Below are positions 8,735 to 17,431 of a stretch of DNA of 64,000 nt, piece by piece. The notes beneath the pieces are model-generated. The model had not been told where the DNA came from. It worked only from the letters and a program-made list of their open reading frames with translations, and did not search any database. Made by a program: the position numbers and the translations under genes. Source of the DNA: Bosea sp. (in: a-proteobacteria) (lineage in GTDB: Bacteria; Pseudomonadota; Alphaproteobacteria; Rhizobiales; Beijerinckiaceae); NCBI RefSeq assembly GCF_023953965.1, contig NZ_JAMLIX010000002.1, positions 62,001 through 126,000 of the forward strand. The letters are read 5' to 3'. Each line of letters opens with the position of its first letter. The stretch's first letter is position 1.

Positions 8735-9355
8735 ATGACGAACAGGCGACAGCTCCTGACCGGCGCAGCCGGCATCGCCGCCGCCGCGCTTGGCCTGGCC
8801 CCCGCCGCGCGCGCCCAGACCAAGCTGCCCGATGCCGGCCCGCTCGGCGATGTCTGGCTCGGCTCGCCCGATGCCAAGGTCACCATCGTCGAATATGCTT
8901 CGCTGACCTGCTCGCACTGCGCGCATTTCCACGCCACGGCCTGGCCGGAGTTGAAGAGGAAATATATCGATACCGGCAAGGTGCGCTTCGCCCTGCGCGA
9001 ATTCCCGCTCGATCCGCTGGCGACGGCCGGTTTCATGCTCGCCCGCTGCAACGGCAACGACAAGTTCTATCCGATGACCGATCTCTTGTTCGCGCAGCAG
9101 AAGAACTGGGCCTTCGTCGAGAAGCCGGTCGATGCGCTGTCGGCGCTGGTGAAGCAGGCCGGTTTCACGCAGGATTCCTTCGAGGCCTGCCTGAAGCGGC
9201 AGGACATCTACGACGCCGTCACGGTGGTGAAGGATGGCGGGGCCAAGGTCGGCGTGGATTCGACGCCGACATTTTTCGTCAACGGGCAGAAATATTCCGG
9301 TGCGCTCTCGATCGAAGAGTTCGACAAGATCCTGGAGCCGCTCCTCGGCAAGTGA
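8735..9355 (+). CDS. DsbA-family thiol:disulfide oxidoreductase, exported
   Basis: Forms or isomerises disulfides in the periplasm. 206 residues: a signal peptide with a twin-arginine-like start (TNRRQLLTGAAG), hydrophobic to about residue 25 with an ARAQ cleavage region. The thioredoxin fold then carries the redox motif CSHC (Cys59, Cys62) and the cis-proline loop DSTPTFFVNG (about 176-185), with the DsbA helical insert between. GAGGA lies upstream of the ATG. This soluble oxidoreductase directly before smc is a conserved neighbourhood rather than evidence of a shared function. Confidence 0.88.
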   Translation: MTNRRQLLTGAAGIAAAALGLAPAARAQTKLPDAGPLGDVWLGSPDAKVTIVEYASLTCSHCAHFHATAWPELKRKYIDTGKVRFALREFPLDPLATAGFMLARCNGNDKFYPMTDLLFAQQKNWAFVEKPVDALSALVKQAGFTQDSFEACLKRQDIYDAVTVVKDGGAKVGVDSTPTFFVNGQKYSGALSIEEFDKILEPLLGK

Positions 9356-9394
9356 GGGGTTGCGTCCGGGCGCGGCCGTCGCGAAGGAGCGGCC

Positions 9395-12300
9395 GTGCAT
9401 CTGACGCGCCTCAAGCTCGCCGGCTTCAAGACCTTCGTCGAGCCGACGGAGTTCCCGATCGAGCCGGGGCTGACCGGCATCGTCGGGCCGAACGGCTGCG
9501 GCAAGTCGAACCTCGTCGAGGCGCTGCGCTGGGTGATGGGCGAAAGCTCGTTCAAGAACATGCGCGGCGCCGGGATGGACGACGTCATCTTCGGCGGCTC
9601 GAACGAGCGCCCGGCCCGCAACATGGCCGAGGTCTCGCTCACCCTCGACAACAGCGACCGCAAGGCGCCCGCCGCCTTCAACGAGGCCGATGTGCTCGAG
9701 GTCACGCGCCGGATCGAGCGTGACGAGGGCTCGACCTACCGCATCAACGGCAAGGAGGTGCGGGCGCGGGACGTCCAGCTCCTCTTCGCCGATGCCGCCA
9801 CCGGCGCCCGCTCCGCCGCCCTGGTCCGGCAGGGGCAGATCAGCGAGATCATCGCGGCGCGGCCGCAATCGCGCCGCCGCATCCTGGAGGACGCCGCCGG
9901 CATCGCCGGCCTGCACAGCCGCCGCCACGAGGCGGAGCTGCGCCTGCGCGGGGCGGAGGACAACCTGACCCGGCTGGAGGACGTGCTCGGCGAGATCGAC
10001 GGGCAGATCGAGGCCTTGCAGCGGCAGGCCCGGCAGGCCGGGCGCTATCGCAGCCTCGCCGCCGATATCCGCCGCGCCGAGGCGATGCTTGGCCTGATCG
10101 CCATCGGCGACGCTCGCGCCCAGCAGACGCAGGCCGAGCATGTGCTGAAGGAGGCGGTCGGCGCCGTCGCCGATCAGACCGGCTTGCAGGCCGAGGCCGC
10201 GAAACGGCAGGCCATCGCCGCCCATGCGATGCCGGTGCTGCGCGAGGCCGAGGCCGCCGCCGCTGCCGCGCTGGTCAGGCTGAAGCGCGGCCTCGACGAG
10301 CTCGAGGCCGAGGATCGCCGCGCCCGCCAGCGGGCGGAGGAACTGGGGCGGCGCCTTGCCGAATTGCAGGCCGATCTCGCGCGGCAGGAGACGATCGGGC
10401 GCGACGCCGCCGGCAGCCTCGCCCGGTTGTCCGGGGAGGGCGCGGCGCTCGCCCGCGAGGGCGAGGGTGCCGGATCGGACGCCGAAGCTGCGGCCGGGGC
10501 CGAGCGCGCGGCGGACGAGGCCCTCGCCGTGGCCGAAGCCGGGCAGGCCGCCGCCCAGGCGGCGCTCTCCGATCTCGCCGCGCGGCGGGCGGCGCTGGAA
10601 GGCGCGCTGCGGGAGGCCGGCCAGCGCCAGGGCCGCACCATGGCCGAGCGCGACAGGCTGGTCCACGATCTCGAAACCCTCGACGCCTCCGATGCGAAGG
10701 CCCGGCTCGACGCGCTGCGCGAGGCGCTCGCCGTCGCCGAAACGGCGCTGAAGCGAGCCGATGCCGAGGCGGGCGCGGCACGCGCGGCGGTCGCCTCCGC
10801 GCGCGAGCGCGAAGCCGCGCGGCGTGGCCCTCTTGCCGAGGCCGAGCGCAGGGCGCAGCGCCTCGACACCGAGATCGGCACGCTGCGCAAGCTCGTCGCC
10901 CCGGCGGCGGGCGATCGCTGGCCGGCGATCCTCGATGCGGTCAGCGTCGCCAAGGGCTATGAAATCGCGCTCGGCGCGGCGCTGGGTGACGATCTCGACG
11001 CCTCGACCGAGACGGGCGCCCCCGCGCATTGGAGCGATACCGGCGAAGGCGCGGACGACCCCGCCCTGCCGGCGGGCGCCGAGCCGCTCGCCACCCATGT
11101 CGCGGCGCCCGCCGCGCTGCTGCGGCGGCTCAGGCAGATCGGCATCGTCACGCCCGAGGCGGGCGAGGCCTTGCGGCCGGCGCTGAGGCAGGGCCAGGTG
11201 CTGGTCTCGCGCGCGGGCGATCTCTGGCGCTGGGACGGCTTCACCAGCGCGGCCGACGCCCCTTCGCCCTCCGCCCGGCGGCTCTCGGAGAAGAACCGCC
11301 TCGCCGATCTCGAAGGCGCGGCACAAGCGGCCCGCGAGGCAGCGGAGGCAGCGCGCCGGACATTGGACGCCGCGAGCACCGCGGCGCGGCAGGCGGCCGA
11401 GGCCGAGACAGCGGCGATCGAGGCGGCGCGGCTGGCGCGCCGCGCCGTCGATCAGGCCCGCGGGCAGCTGACGCTGGCCGAGCGCGCGGCGGCCGAGACG
11501 CTGGTGAAGCGCTCGACGCTGGCCGAGGCGATCAAGCGCCTTGGCCAGGCGGTCTCGGAAGCGACGCAACAGGTCGCCGCGCAGGAGGCGGGGCTTTCAC
11601 TCCTGCCGGCCCCGGCCGCGCTGGAGAACAGGCTGCTCGAGGCCCGGCTGCTGTTGGGGCAAGCCCGTACCGCCGCCTCCGATGCCCGCGCGCGGGTCCA
11701 GACCCTGGCCCGGGAAGCGGAATTGCGCGCCCGCCGTCGCGAGGCCGTCGCCGCCGAGATCCGGGCCTGGGAGGAGCGCGCCGCGGCAAGCCTCCAGGCT
11801 GCCGCTGAGACCCGCCGCCGGATCGAGGCCGCCGATGCCGAGCGCAAGACCCTCCTCGATGCGCCCGACAGCTTCCTCGTCGAGCGGCGCCGCCTCGTCG
11901 CCGAAATCGATGGGGCGGAAGGCGCGCGCCGCGCGGCGGCCGACCGGCTCGCCGCCGGCGAGACCGCGCTGGCGGAGGCCGACCGGCAGGCGCGGCTTGC
12001 GCTCGAAGGGCTTTCGGGCGCCCGCGAGCGCCGCGCCTCGGCCGAGGCGCGGCTCGAAGCCGCCCGCCAGCGCCTCGCCGACATCGTCCGCCAGATCCAG
12101 GATGGCCTCGATACCGGCCTCGACGGGCTGCAGGCGATCGCCGGCGTCAAGCCGGGCGACGGCCTGCCGGAACCGGAGGCGATCGAGCGGCGCCTCGTCA
12201 ATCTCAAGGGCGAGCGCGAGCGGCTCGGCGCCGTCAACCTGCGCGCCGAGGACGAGCTTGTCGCGGTCAAGGCCAAGCGCGAGGGGCTGTCCGGCGAGCA

Positions 12301-12850
12301 TGACGACCTGACGGAGGCGATCCGCCGCCTCAGGCAGGCGATCGGCGCGCTCAACCGCGAGGGGCGCGAGCGCCTCGCCGCCGCCTTCACCGTCGTCGAC
12401 GGTCATTTCCAGCGGCTGTTCGGCGTCTTGTTCGGCGGCGGCGAGGCCGAGCTCAGGCTGGTGGATTCGGAAGACCCGCTCGATGCCGGGCTCGAGATCT
12501 TCGCCCGCCCGCCCGGCAAGAAGCCGCAGGTGATGACGCTGCTCTCGGGCGGCGAGCAGGCGCTGACCGCGATCGCGCTGATCTTCGCGGTGTTCCTGAC
12601 CAACCCCTCGCCGATCTGCGTGCTCGACGAGGTCGACGCGCCGCTCGACGACGCCAATGTCGAGCGCTATTGCGACCTGCTCGCCGAGATGGCGCGGAGC
12701 ACTGAGACCCGCTTCATCCTGATCACCCACAACCCGATCACCATGGCGCGGATGCAGCGGCTGTTCGGCGTGACCATGATCGAGCGCGGGGTCAGCCGCA
12801 TGGTCTCGGTCGACCTCGCCACGGCGGAGGCCATCCGCGAGGCGGGTTGA
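9395..12850 (+). CDS. smc: Chromosome segregation ATPase SMC
   Basis: Condensin-like ATPase that organises and segregates the chromosome. 1151 residues. The N-terminal ATPase half has Walker A GPNGCGKSN (about 31-39). Coiled coil runs to about 500, a compact hinge covers about 500-640 (including IGIVTPEAGEALRP), and a second coiled coil reaches about 1000. The C-terminal half has the ABC signature LLSGGEQAL (about 1049) and Walker B CVLDEVDAPLDD (about 1075). It starts at a GTG with AAGGAG six bases upstream. The coiled coils are extremely Ala/Arg/Glu-rich, which makes long meaningless open frames on the opposite strand. Confidence 0.95.
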   Translation: MHLTRLKLAGFKTFVEPTEFPIEPGLTGIVGPNGCGKSNLVEALRWVMGESSFKNMRGAGMDDVIFGGSNERPARNMAEVSLTLDNSDRKAPAAFNEADVLEVTRRIERDEGSTYRINGKEVRARDVQLLFADAATGARSAALVRQGQISEIIAARPQSRRRILEDAAGIAGLHSRRHEAELRLRGAEDNLTRLEDVLGEIDGQIEALQRQARQAGRYRSLAADIRRAEAMLGLIAIGDARAQQTQAEHVLKEAVGAVADQTGLQAEAAKRQAIAAHAMPVLREAEAAAAAALVRLKRGLDELEAEDRRARQRAEELGRRLAELQADLARQETIGRDAAGSLARLSGEGAALAREGEGAGSDAEAAAGAERAADEALAVAEAGQAAAQAALSDLAARRAALEGALREAGQRQGRTMAERDRLVHDLETLDASDAKARLDALREALAVAETALKRADAEAGAARAAVASAREREAARRGPLAEAERRAQRLDTEIGTLRKLVAPAAGDRWPAILDAVSVAKGYEIALGAALGDDLDASTETGAPAHWSDTGEGADDPALPAGAEPLATHVAAPAALLRRLRQIGIVTPEAGEALRPALRQGQVLVSRAGDLWRWDGFTSAADAPSPSARRLSEKNRLADLEGAAQAAREAAEAARRTLDAASTAARQAAEAETAAIEAARLARRAVDQARGQLTLAERAAAETLVKRSTLAEAIKRLGQAVSEATQQVAAQEAGLSLLPAPAALENRLLEARLLLGQARTAASDARARVQTLAREAELRARRREAVAAEIRAWEERAAASLQAAAETRRRIEAADAERKTLLDAPDSFLVERRRLVAEIDGAEGARRAAADRLAAGETALAEADRQARLALEGLSGARERRASAEARLEAARQRLADIVRQIQDGLDTGLDGLQAIAGVKPGDGLPEPEAIERRLVNLKGERERLGAVNLRAEDELVAVKAKREGLSGEHDDLTEAIRRLRQAIGALNREGRERLAAAFTVVDGHFQRLFGVLFGGGEAELRLVDSEDPLDAGLEIFARPPGKKPQVMTLLSGGEQALTAIALIFAVFLTNPSPICVLDEVDAPLDDANVERYCDLLAEMARSTETRFILITHNPITMARMQRLFGVTMIERGVSRMVSVDLATAEAIREAG

Positions 12851-12859
12851 GGGCGGCGC

Positions 12860-13984
12860 TCAGAACAGGCTGAGCTGCGCCTTCTCCTTCTGCGGCTTGA
12901 CGAAGAGATCGGTCCGCAGCCGCCGCCGCGCCGCGTTGAAGCCGATCCGCTCGGCCGCCATCTCGAAGCGCCGGCCGATCATCCAGGCATAGGGGCCGGA
13001 GCCGACCATGCGCTGGCCCCATTGCGAATCGTAGTCCTTGCCGCCGCGCGTCGAGCGGATCAGCGACATCACGTGCCTGAGCTTGTCGGGATGATGCGTC
13101 AGGAGCCATTCCTGCACGATGTCGCGGACCTCGAGCGGCAGCCTGAGCAGAACGTAGCCGGCGCCCTCGGCGCCCGCCGCCTTCGCCGCGTCGAGGATGC
13201 GTTCGATCTCGTGCTCGTTGATCGCCGGGATGATCGGCGCGACCAGGACCGAGACCGGGATCCCGGCCTCGGCCAGCCGCCGGATCGTCTCCAGCCGCTT
13301 CGCGGGCGAGGCGGCGCGCGGCTCCATGCCGCGCGCGGTCTTCGGATCGAGCGTCGTCACCGAGAGCGCGACCTTGACCAGCCCCTTCTCCGCCATCGGC
13401 GCCAGGATATCGATGTCGCGCTGCACCAGCGCCGATTTCGTCACGATGCCGACCGGGTGGTTGAAGGCTGAGAGCACCTCGAGGATCGCGCGCATGACCT
13501 TGAGCTTCCGCTCGATCGGCTGATAGGCGTCGGTATTGGTGCCGATGGCGATGGTGCGCGGCTGGTAGGACGGCGCGGACAGCTCCTTCTCCAAAAGCGC
13601 CGCGGCATCGGGCTTCACCGTCAGCCTGCTCTCGAAGTCGAGCCCCGGCGAGAGGCCGAGATAGGCGTGGGTCGGCCGGGCGAAGCAGTAGACGCAGCCA
13701 TGCTCGCAGCCGCGATAGGGATTGATCGAGCGGTCGAAGGAGATGTCGGGCGAGGTGTTGCGCGTGATGATGCTGCGCGCCTTCTCATAGGCGATCTCGG
13801 TCTGGAACGGCGGCAGCTCGCCCAGCGACCCCCAGCCGTCATCCTCCGCGATGCGTTCCTCGGCCTCGTAGCGCCCGCCCGGATTGATCGTGGCGCCGCG
13901 CCCGCGCCGCCTCTCCGCGTCGACGCGATCGCCGGCACGGGCCGTCGCCGGGAAGGGCCGTGGGGTGGGTCTGGCCTGTGGCAT
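12860..13984 (-). CDS. Radical SAM protein, PA0069/SPL-like family
   Basis: 374 residues with the radical SAM cluster motif CEHGCVYC (three cysteines in C-X3-C-X2-C), plus the family motifs NPYRGCEHG, IGTNTDAYQP and VTKSALVQRD. This family is related to spore photoproduct lyase; its substrate is not established. I placed the start at the ATG at 13984 because the residues upstream are not family-like. The C-terminus is basic (RRLRTDLF, QKEKAQLSLF). A perfect alphaproteobacterial LexA box lies 56 bp upstream, so I infer DNA-damage induction and a possible repair role. Confidence 0.88.
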   Translation of the reverse strand: MPQARPTPRPFPATARAGDRVDAERRRGRGATINPGGRYEAEERIAEDDGWGSLGELPPFQTEIAYEKARSIITRNTSPDISFDRSINPYRGCEHGCVYCFARPTHAYLGLSPGLDFESRLTVKPDAAALLEKELSAPSYQPRTIAIGTNTDAYQPIERKLKVMRAILEVLSAFNHPVGIVTKSALVQRDIDILAPMAEKGLVKVALSVTTLDPKTARGMEPRAASPAKRLETIRRLAEAGIPVSVLVAPIIPAINEHEIERILDAAKAAGAEGAGYVLLRLPLEVRDIVQEWLLTHHPDKLRHVMSLIRSTRGGKDYDSQWGQRMVGSGPYAWMIGRRFEMAAERIGFNAARRRLRTDLFVKPQKEKAQLSLF

Positions 13985-14040
13985 GGCTTTTCGAACCGGG
14001 GCGGCGCCGGGAATCGGCGCCTTCTGGTCCGTTTTAGAGT

Positions 14041-14055
14041 GAACATAACAAGAAC
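14041..14055 (-). promoter_or_regulatory. LexA (SOS) box, GTTC-N7-GTTC
   Basis: On the minus strand the 15 bases read GTTC TTGTTAT GTTC, an exact match to the alphaproteobacterial SOS box. It reads toward the radical SAM gene whose ATG is 56 bp away. The divergent gene at 14110 is 54 bp on the other side and could share it. Confidence 0.7.
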
Positions 14056-14109
14056 AAAAGGCAAGTGGCGGGATTGTGGCATGCTGCAATGCGGCATAGG
14101 ATTTCGCTC

Positions 14110-14595
14110 ATGCTCACGGCTGTGATCCGCGGCGATGGTTCCCCCGAGGCGCTCGCCGCGACGCTCTCCATCCTGATTCCGGCGGTCGCGGAGGGGCTTC
14201 TCGGCCATGCGGTGATCGTCGACACCGCCGGAACGTTGGCGGCGCGGCGGACCGCAGACGCGACCGGCGCGCATTATCTGCGCGCCGATCCGGGCCGGGC
14301 CTGGCAGGATGGCGCGGCCCATGCACGCGGCGAGCGCCTGGTGCTGTTCGATGCCGGCGACGCGCCGCAGGCCCATTGGGTGCAGGTCGTGGAGCGCCAT
14401 CTCTCGCTCGCGCCGCAGCGGCCGGGGCTGATTCCGCTCAGCGGGATCGCCGCATCCCTGCGCGAGCGGGTCCTGTTCGCCCTCGGTGGCCGCGGGCTTC
14501 GGCCGGGGCTGGTCCTGCCGAGGACGATGGCGGCGGCCGGCCGCCTCGACCGCGCCCCCGTCCGGCTGCCGGTCCTGCGGGAGCGGGCCGGTTAG
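14110..14595 (+). CDS. Small glycosyltransferase-like protein of unknown function
   Basis: 161 residues, not confidently recognised. The N-terminal half resembles the nucleotide-binding start of GT2 glycosyltransferases: LTAVIRGDGSPEALAATLS, then a hydrophobic strand HAVIVDTAG and the acidic VLFDAGDAP at about residue 78, which could stand for the DxD region. The protein is far shorter than a complete GT2 enzyme and lacks the acceptor half. Codon use matches the surroundings. It is divergent from the radical SAM gene. PhaR-like sequences lie just upstream (about 14086-14097, one mismatch) and downstream (14642-14653). Confidence 0.55.
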   Translation: MLTAVIRGDGSPEALAATLSILIPAVAEGLLGHAVIVDTAGTLAARRTADATGAHYLRADPGRAWQDGAAHARGERLVLFDAGDAPQAHWVQVVERHLSLAPQRPGLIPLSGIAASLRERVLFALGGRGLRPGLVLPRTMAAAGRLDRAPVRLPVLRERAG

Positions 14596-14641
14596 GCCAT
14601 GCGCGAAATGCATGGCGGAGTGCATTCTAGCCAGGGTATTG

Positions 14642-14653
14642 TGCAATGCAGCA
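14642..14653 (+). promoter_or_regulatory. PhaR-like binding site
   Basis: TGCAATGCAGCA matches the PhaR consensus TGCRNYGCASMA at every position. It lies 59 bp before the start of the small acidic ORF at 14713 and resembles the boxes before the phasin gene at 39989. Confidence 0.5.
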
Positions 14654-14712
14654 TAAGTTCATAGCTTAACGAACGCCAAAAGCGGCTCCTCAGACATCGA
14701 AAGGAGAGATCC

Positions 14713-14838
14713 ATGCTTGAACGGCACGATTCCCGTCGCGCGCTTGAGACCGAGCGCGAGGAGGACGAGCGCGAGGAAGAGCAGGAGGGCGACGATACGT
14801 TCTCGCCGCGCGCGCATCAGGACGGATTCTGGAGCTAG
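14713..14838 (+). CDS. Candidate 41-residue acidic microprotein
   Basis: A short ORF with an excellent ribosome site: AAGGAG at 14701-14706, six bases before the ATG. The product is unusually charged: the middle is almost all Glu, Arg and Asp (TEREEDEREEEQEGDD), the start is MLERHDSRRALE and the end is HQDGFWS. It would be a helical, acidic peptide with no signal or membrane segment. A perfect PhaR-like box 59 bp upstream suggests control linked to polyhydroxyalkanoate metabolism. A TTG-started frame on the opposite strand (14659-14892) encodes a hydrophobic stretch but lacks a ribosome site. The function is unknown to me. Confidence 0.5.
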   Translation: MLERHDSRRALETEREEDEREEEQEGDDTFSPRAHQDGFWS

Positions 14839-14963
14839 AGCGTCGGACCGGGAAGTGGAAGCCACGGTTCGGAAAATCCGAAGCTGAAACAAGAAGATAG
14901 ATCGTCACGTCGCGTCCGGTGGGACGCCTGGCGATCCAGGATCGGGCGCCCGCCAAAACGAAA

Positions 14964-14987
14964 CGGAGGGCTGCAATGAGCCCTCCG
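14964..14987 (-). terminator. Terminator after the Gly/Pro-rich exported protein
   Basis: A perfect 9-bp stem (14964-14972 with 14979-14987), then TTTCGTTTT on the minus strand. It lies 33 bases after the stop of the gene at 15021. Confidence 0.65.
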
Positions 14988-15020
14988 CGTCAAAAAATCC
15001 GGAAATTGTGCGGACCGCCG

Positions 15021-15395
15021 TCACCAGCGGTCGTAGCGGGGGCGGCCATAGCCATAGGGCGGCGGGCCGCCGGGGCGGGGGCGGTAACCCTGGTCGAAGC
15101 CACGGCCGTAGCCGGGTCCGGGACCATAACCCGGCCTGGGGCCCGGGCCGTAGCCGGGACCACGGCCGCGACCGGCGCCGTAGGCAGGCCCGCCCTGGCG
15201 CTGCCGGTTCAGGTTCTGCTGGATGATCATCATCCGCTCGCGCTTGGCCGCGCTGGCGGTGAATTCGACCGCCTGCCTGTCGAGCTGATGCGCGATGGCC
15301 GGCGCGAGCGCTTCGCTGGCCGGCGTGGCCGAAGCCGTTGTCGCCGCTGCGGCGGCGCTGGCGGCGATCGCCGCGGCGATCAGGAAACGACGCAT
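15021..15395 (-). CDS. Exported Gly/Pro/Tyr/Arg-rich low-complexity protein
   Basis: 124 residues. A clear signal peptide (MRRFLIAAAIAASAAAAAT, cleavage near ASA) is followed by a helical segment (about 25-60, RQAVEFTASAAKRERMM). The tail is dominated by imperfect repeats of GYGPGP and RPGYG. AAGGAG precedes the ATG at 15395. The type is common as small cell-surface or periplasmic proteins in this order, with no known function. A terminator follows. Confidence is high that it is a gene and low on its role. Confidence 0.72.
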   Translation of the reverse strand: MRRFLIAAAIAASAAAAATTASATPASEALAPAIAHQLDRQAVEFTASAAKRERMMIIQQNLNRQRQGGPAYGAGRGRGPGYGPGPRPGYGPGPGYGRGFDQGYRPRPGGPPPYGYGRPRYDRW

Positions 15396-15482
15396 GGAAT
15401 TCTCCTTCTGGCTCATGTTCCGCAATCTAGCCCGGTGAAGAGTAACGCGGGATGAACGGAACGGTTCGGCCGGAGGATTGCG

Positions 15483-16364
15483 CTACACCTGGTTGCGGAA
15501 GGTGTCGCAACTCTGCATCGAGCCGGACTGGAAGCCGGTGTTGAACCACTTCATGCGCTGGGTCGAGGAGCCGTGCGTGAAGGAATCCGGCACGACCACG
15601 CCCTGCGCCGCCTTTTGCAGCTTGTCGTCACCGATGGCCGAGGCGGTCCGCATCGCCTGCTCGATGTCGCCCTGGTCGAGCCGGCCCATCGCCTGGATGT
15701 TGTGCGCCCAGACGCCGGCGAAGCAGTCGGCCTGCAATTCGATGCGCACCGAGATCGCGTTGGCGTCGCGCTCGGAGGAGCGCTCGCGCAGCTGGTTGGC
15801 CTTGGGCAGGATGCCGAGCAGGTTCTGGATGTGGTGGCCGACCTCGTGGCCGACGACATAGGCATAGGCGAACTCGCCGCCGCCGCCGAGCTTGCGCTGC
15901 ATCTCCCGGAAGAAGGAGGTGTCGAGATAGACCTTCTTGTCGGCCGGGCAATAGAACGGCCCCATGGCGGCCTGCGCCGTGCCGCAGCCGGAGCGGTCGA
16001 CGCCGTTGAACAGCACGAGGCGCGGCGGCTGATAGCGGGTATTGGCCTGCTGCGGCAGGATCTTGGACCAGATGTCCTCGTTCTGCGCCAGCACGGCCGA
16101 GACGAAGCGGCCCATCTCGTCCTGCGGCGGGCCGGAGGAAGGCTGCGCCTCCTGCGCCTGCCGGCCTCCACCGATGCCGCCGAGCATCTCGGCGCCGCCG
16201 ATCAGCAGGCGCGGATCGATGCCGAGCGCCCAGCCGAGCAGGCCGAGCACCACCATCGTGCCGATTCCGACGCCGCCGCGCCCGCCGGGCATGCCGGCGA
16301 AGCCGCCGCCGCTGCCGCGCCTGTCCTCGAGGTTTTCGGACTGGCGGTAATCTTTCCACTGCAT
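15483..16364 (-). CDS. Neutral zinc metallopeptidase, YpfJ-like
   Basis: 293 residues of the putative neutral zinc metallopeptidase family (UPF0042-unrelated, YpfJ type). The N-terminus is MQWKDYRQSENLEDRRG, the family's conserved start. A glycine-rich stretch and one membrane segment follow (about 34-50, GIGTMVVLGLLGWAL). The catalytic zinc motif HEVGHHIQ is near residue 175, with a third ligand candidate in ELQADCFAGVWAH. The ATG at 16364 was chosen for the conserved N-terminus. Its substrate is unknown, and it is likely anchored in the inner membrane with the peptidase domain outside. Confidence 0.88.
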   Translation of the reverse strand: MQWKDYRQSENLEDRRGSGGGFAGMPGGRGGVGIGTMVVLGLLGWALGIDPRLLIGGAEMLGGIGGGRQAQEAQPSSGPPQDEMGRFVSAVLAQNEDIWSKILPQQANTRYQPPRLVLFNGVDRSGCGTAQAAMGPFYCPADKKVYLDTSFFREMQRKLGGGGEFAYAYVVGHEVGHHIQNLLGILPKANQLRERSSERDANAISVRIELQADCFAGVWAHNIQAMGRLDQGDIEQAMRTASAIGDDKLQKAAQGVVVPDSFTHGSSTQRMKWFNTGFQSGSMQSCDTFRNQV

Positions 16365-16478
16365 GAAGGCGTCCCCGGCGAAGCTCCCCGCAATGTCGCC
16401 AAGAGAGCCGGGGAACTCAAGTCGTCTTTGCAAGGCGGTTCCTGAACGCCAGCTGACCGCGGCGGTTCCGGAACCGGA

Positions 16479-17306
16479 TCAGCTTTCCCCCAAAGCTGCC
16501 TTCAGCGCGCGCAGGTCGCGCCAGCTCAGGCGTTTGTCGAGCGGGCGGCGCAGCAGATAGGCCGGGTGCAGCGTCGCGATGGCGCGGATACGCCGCGTGC
16601 CGGTGTCGTATTCCACCCATTTGCCGCGCGATCGCAAGATGCCGGTGAAGCCGAGCAGCCCCTGCGCCGAAGGGCCGCCGACGCAGACCAGGATGTCGGG
16701 ATCGGCGAGCTCGATCTGGCGCTGGATGAAGGGCAGGCAGATCGCCACCTCCTGCGGGGTCGGCGTGCGGTTGCCGGGCGGGCGCCAGGGCAGCAGGTTG
16801 GCGATGTAGACGTCCTCCTTCCGGCTCAGCCCGATCGCCGCCAGCATGCGGTCGAGCAACTGCCCCGAGCGCCCGACGAAGGGCAGGCCGAGCCGGTCCT
16901 CGTCGGCGCCCGGCGCCTCGCCCACCATCATCACCCGGCCTTGCGGGTTGCCGTCGGCGAAGACCAGGTTCTTGGCCGTGGCCTTGAGCGCGCAGCCCTC
17001 GAACCCGGCCATGGCGGCCTTCAGCTCGTCGAGCGTGCGCGCCTCGCGGGCGAGCGCGCGGGCACTCACCGTCGCATCGTCCGGCGCGGTCGCGGCCGCG
17101 GGCATCGGCCGTGCCGGCGCCGCCGGCCGGCCCGGCAGCGGGCGAAGCTGCCCGGCGGCGCGCGGGGCGGATGGGAGGGGAGCCGCTTCGGCGAAATGGT
17201 TGCGCGGCACCTCGTCGAGCGCCTCGGTCACGCCCATCTCGGCGTACCAGCTCAGAAGCTCGTGAAGATCGGGTGCGCCGGGGTCGGCGGCATCGGACAG
17301 GCTCAT
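16479..17306 (-). CDS. Uracil-DNA glycosylase, family-4-like
   Basis: Excises uracil from DNA. 275 residues: about 75 variable Ala/Pro-rich residues, then the glycosylase domain with motif 1 GEAPGADED (about 128-136), GLPFVGRSG, NRTPTP and the C-terminal HPAYLLRRP. Family-4 enzymes bind a 4Fe-4S cluster, and the usual first CxxC here reads CALK, so one ligand is replaced. The later cysteines (ICLPF, LVCVGG) are present. The gene is divergent from ETF-QO (125 bp). No LexA box was seen before it. Confidence 0.87.
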   Translation of the reverse strand: MSLSDAADPGAPDLHELLSWYAEMGVTEALDEVPRNHFAEAAPLPSAPRAAGQLRPLPGRPAAPARPMPAAATAPDDATVSARALAREARTLDELKAAMAGFEGCALKATAKNLVFADGNPQGRVMMVGEAPGADEDRLGLPFVGRSGQLLDRMLAAIGLSRKEDVYIANLLPWRPPGNRTPTPQEVAICLPFIQRQIELADPDILVCVGGPSAQGLLGFTGILRSRGKWVEYDTGTRRIRAIATLHPAYLLRRPLDKRLSWRDLRALKAALGES

Positions 17307-17431
17307 GCGTTCAAGTCTACACCCTCCGGCGCGGCTTCGCGAGCCGGCGCAGTTGCAAAATGGCGCGCGCGCTTGGATAGAGGGGTTCCAGACTGGTTGT
17401 GGGTGGCGCGGGTTTCGAGGCGGAGGGCAGG

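Noticed and set aside
8693..11569. 958-codon open frame on the minus strand opposite the first part of smc.
   Set aside because: It is the GC-rich shadow of SMC's Ala/Arg/Glu coiled coil. The product is low-complexity Arg/Gly/Ala with no domain, and SMC is certain on the other strand.
14659..14892. A 77-codon minus-strand frame with a hydrophobic stretch (IVALLLFLALVLLALGL).
   Set aside because: It begins at TTG without a ribosome site, and so does its internal ATG at 14817. The plus-strand ORF at 14713 has a clear AAGGAG. It is not fully excluded.
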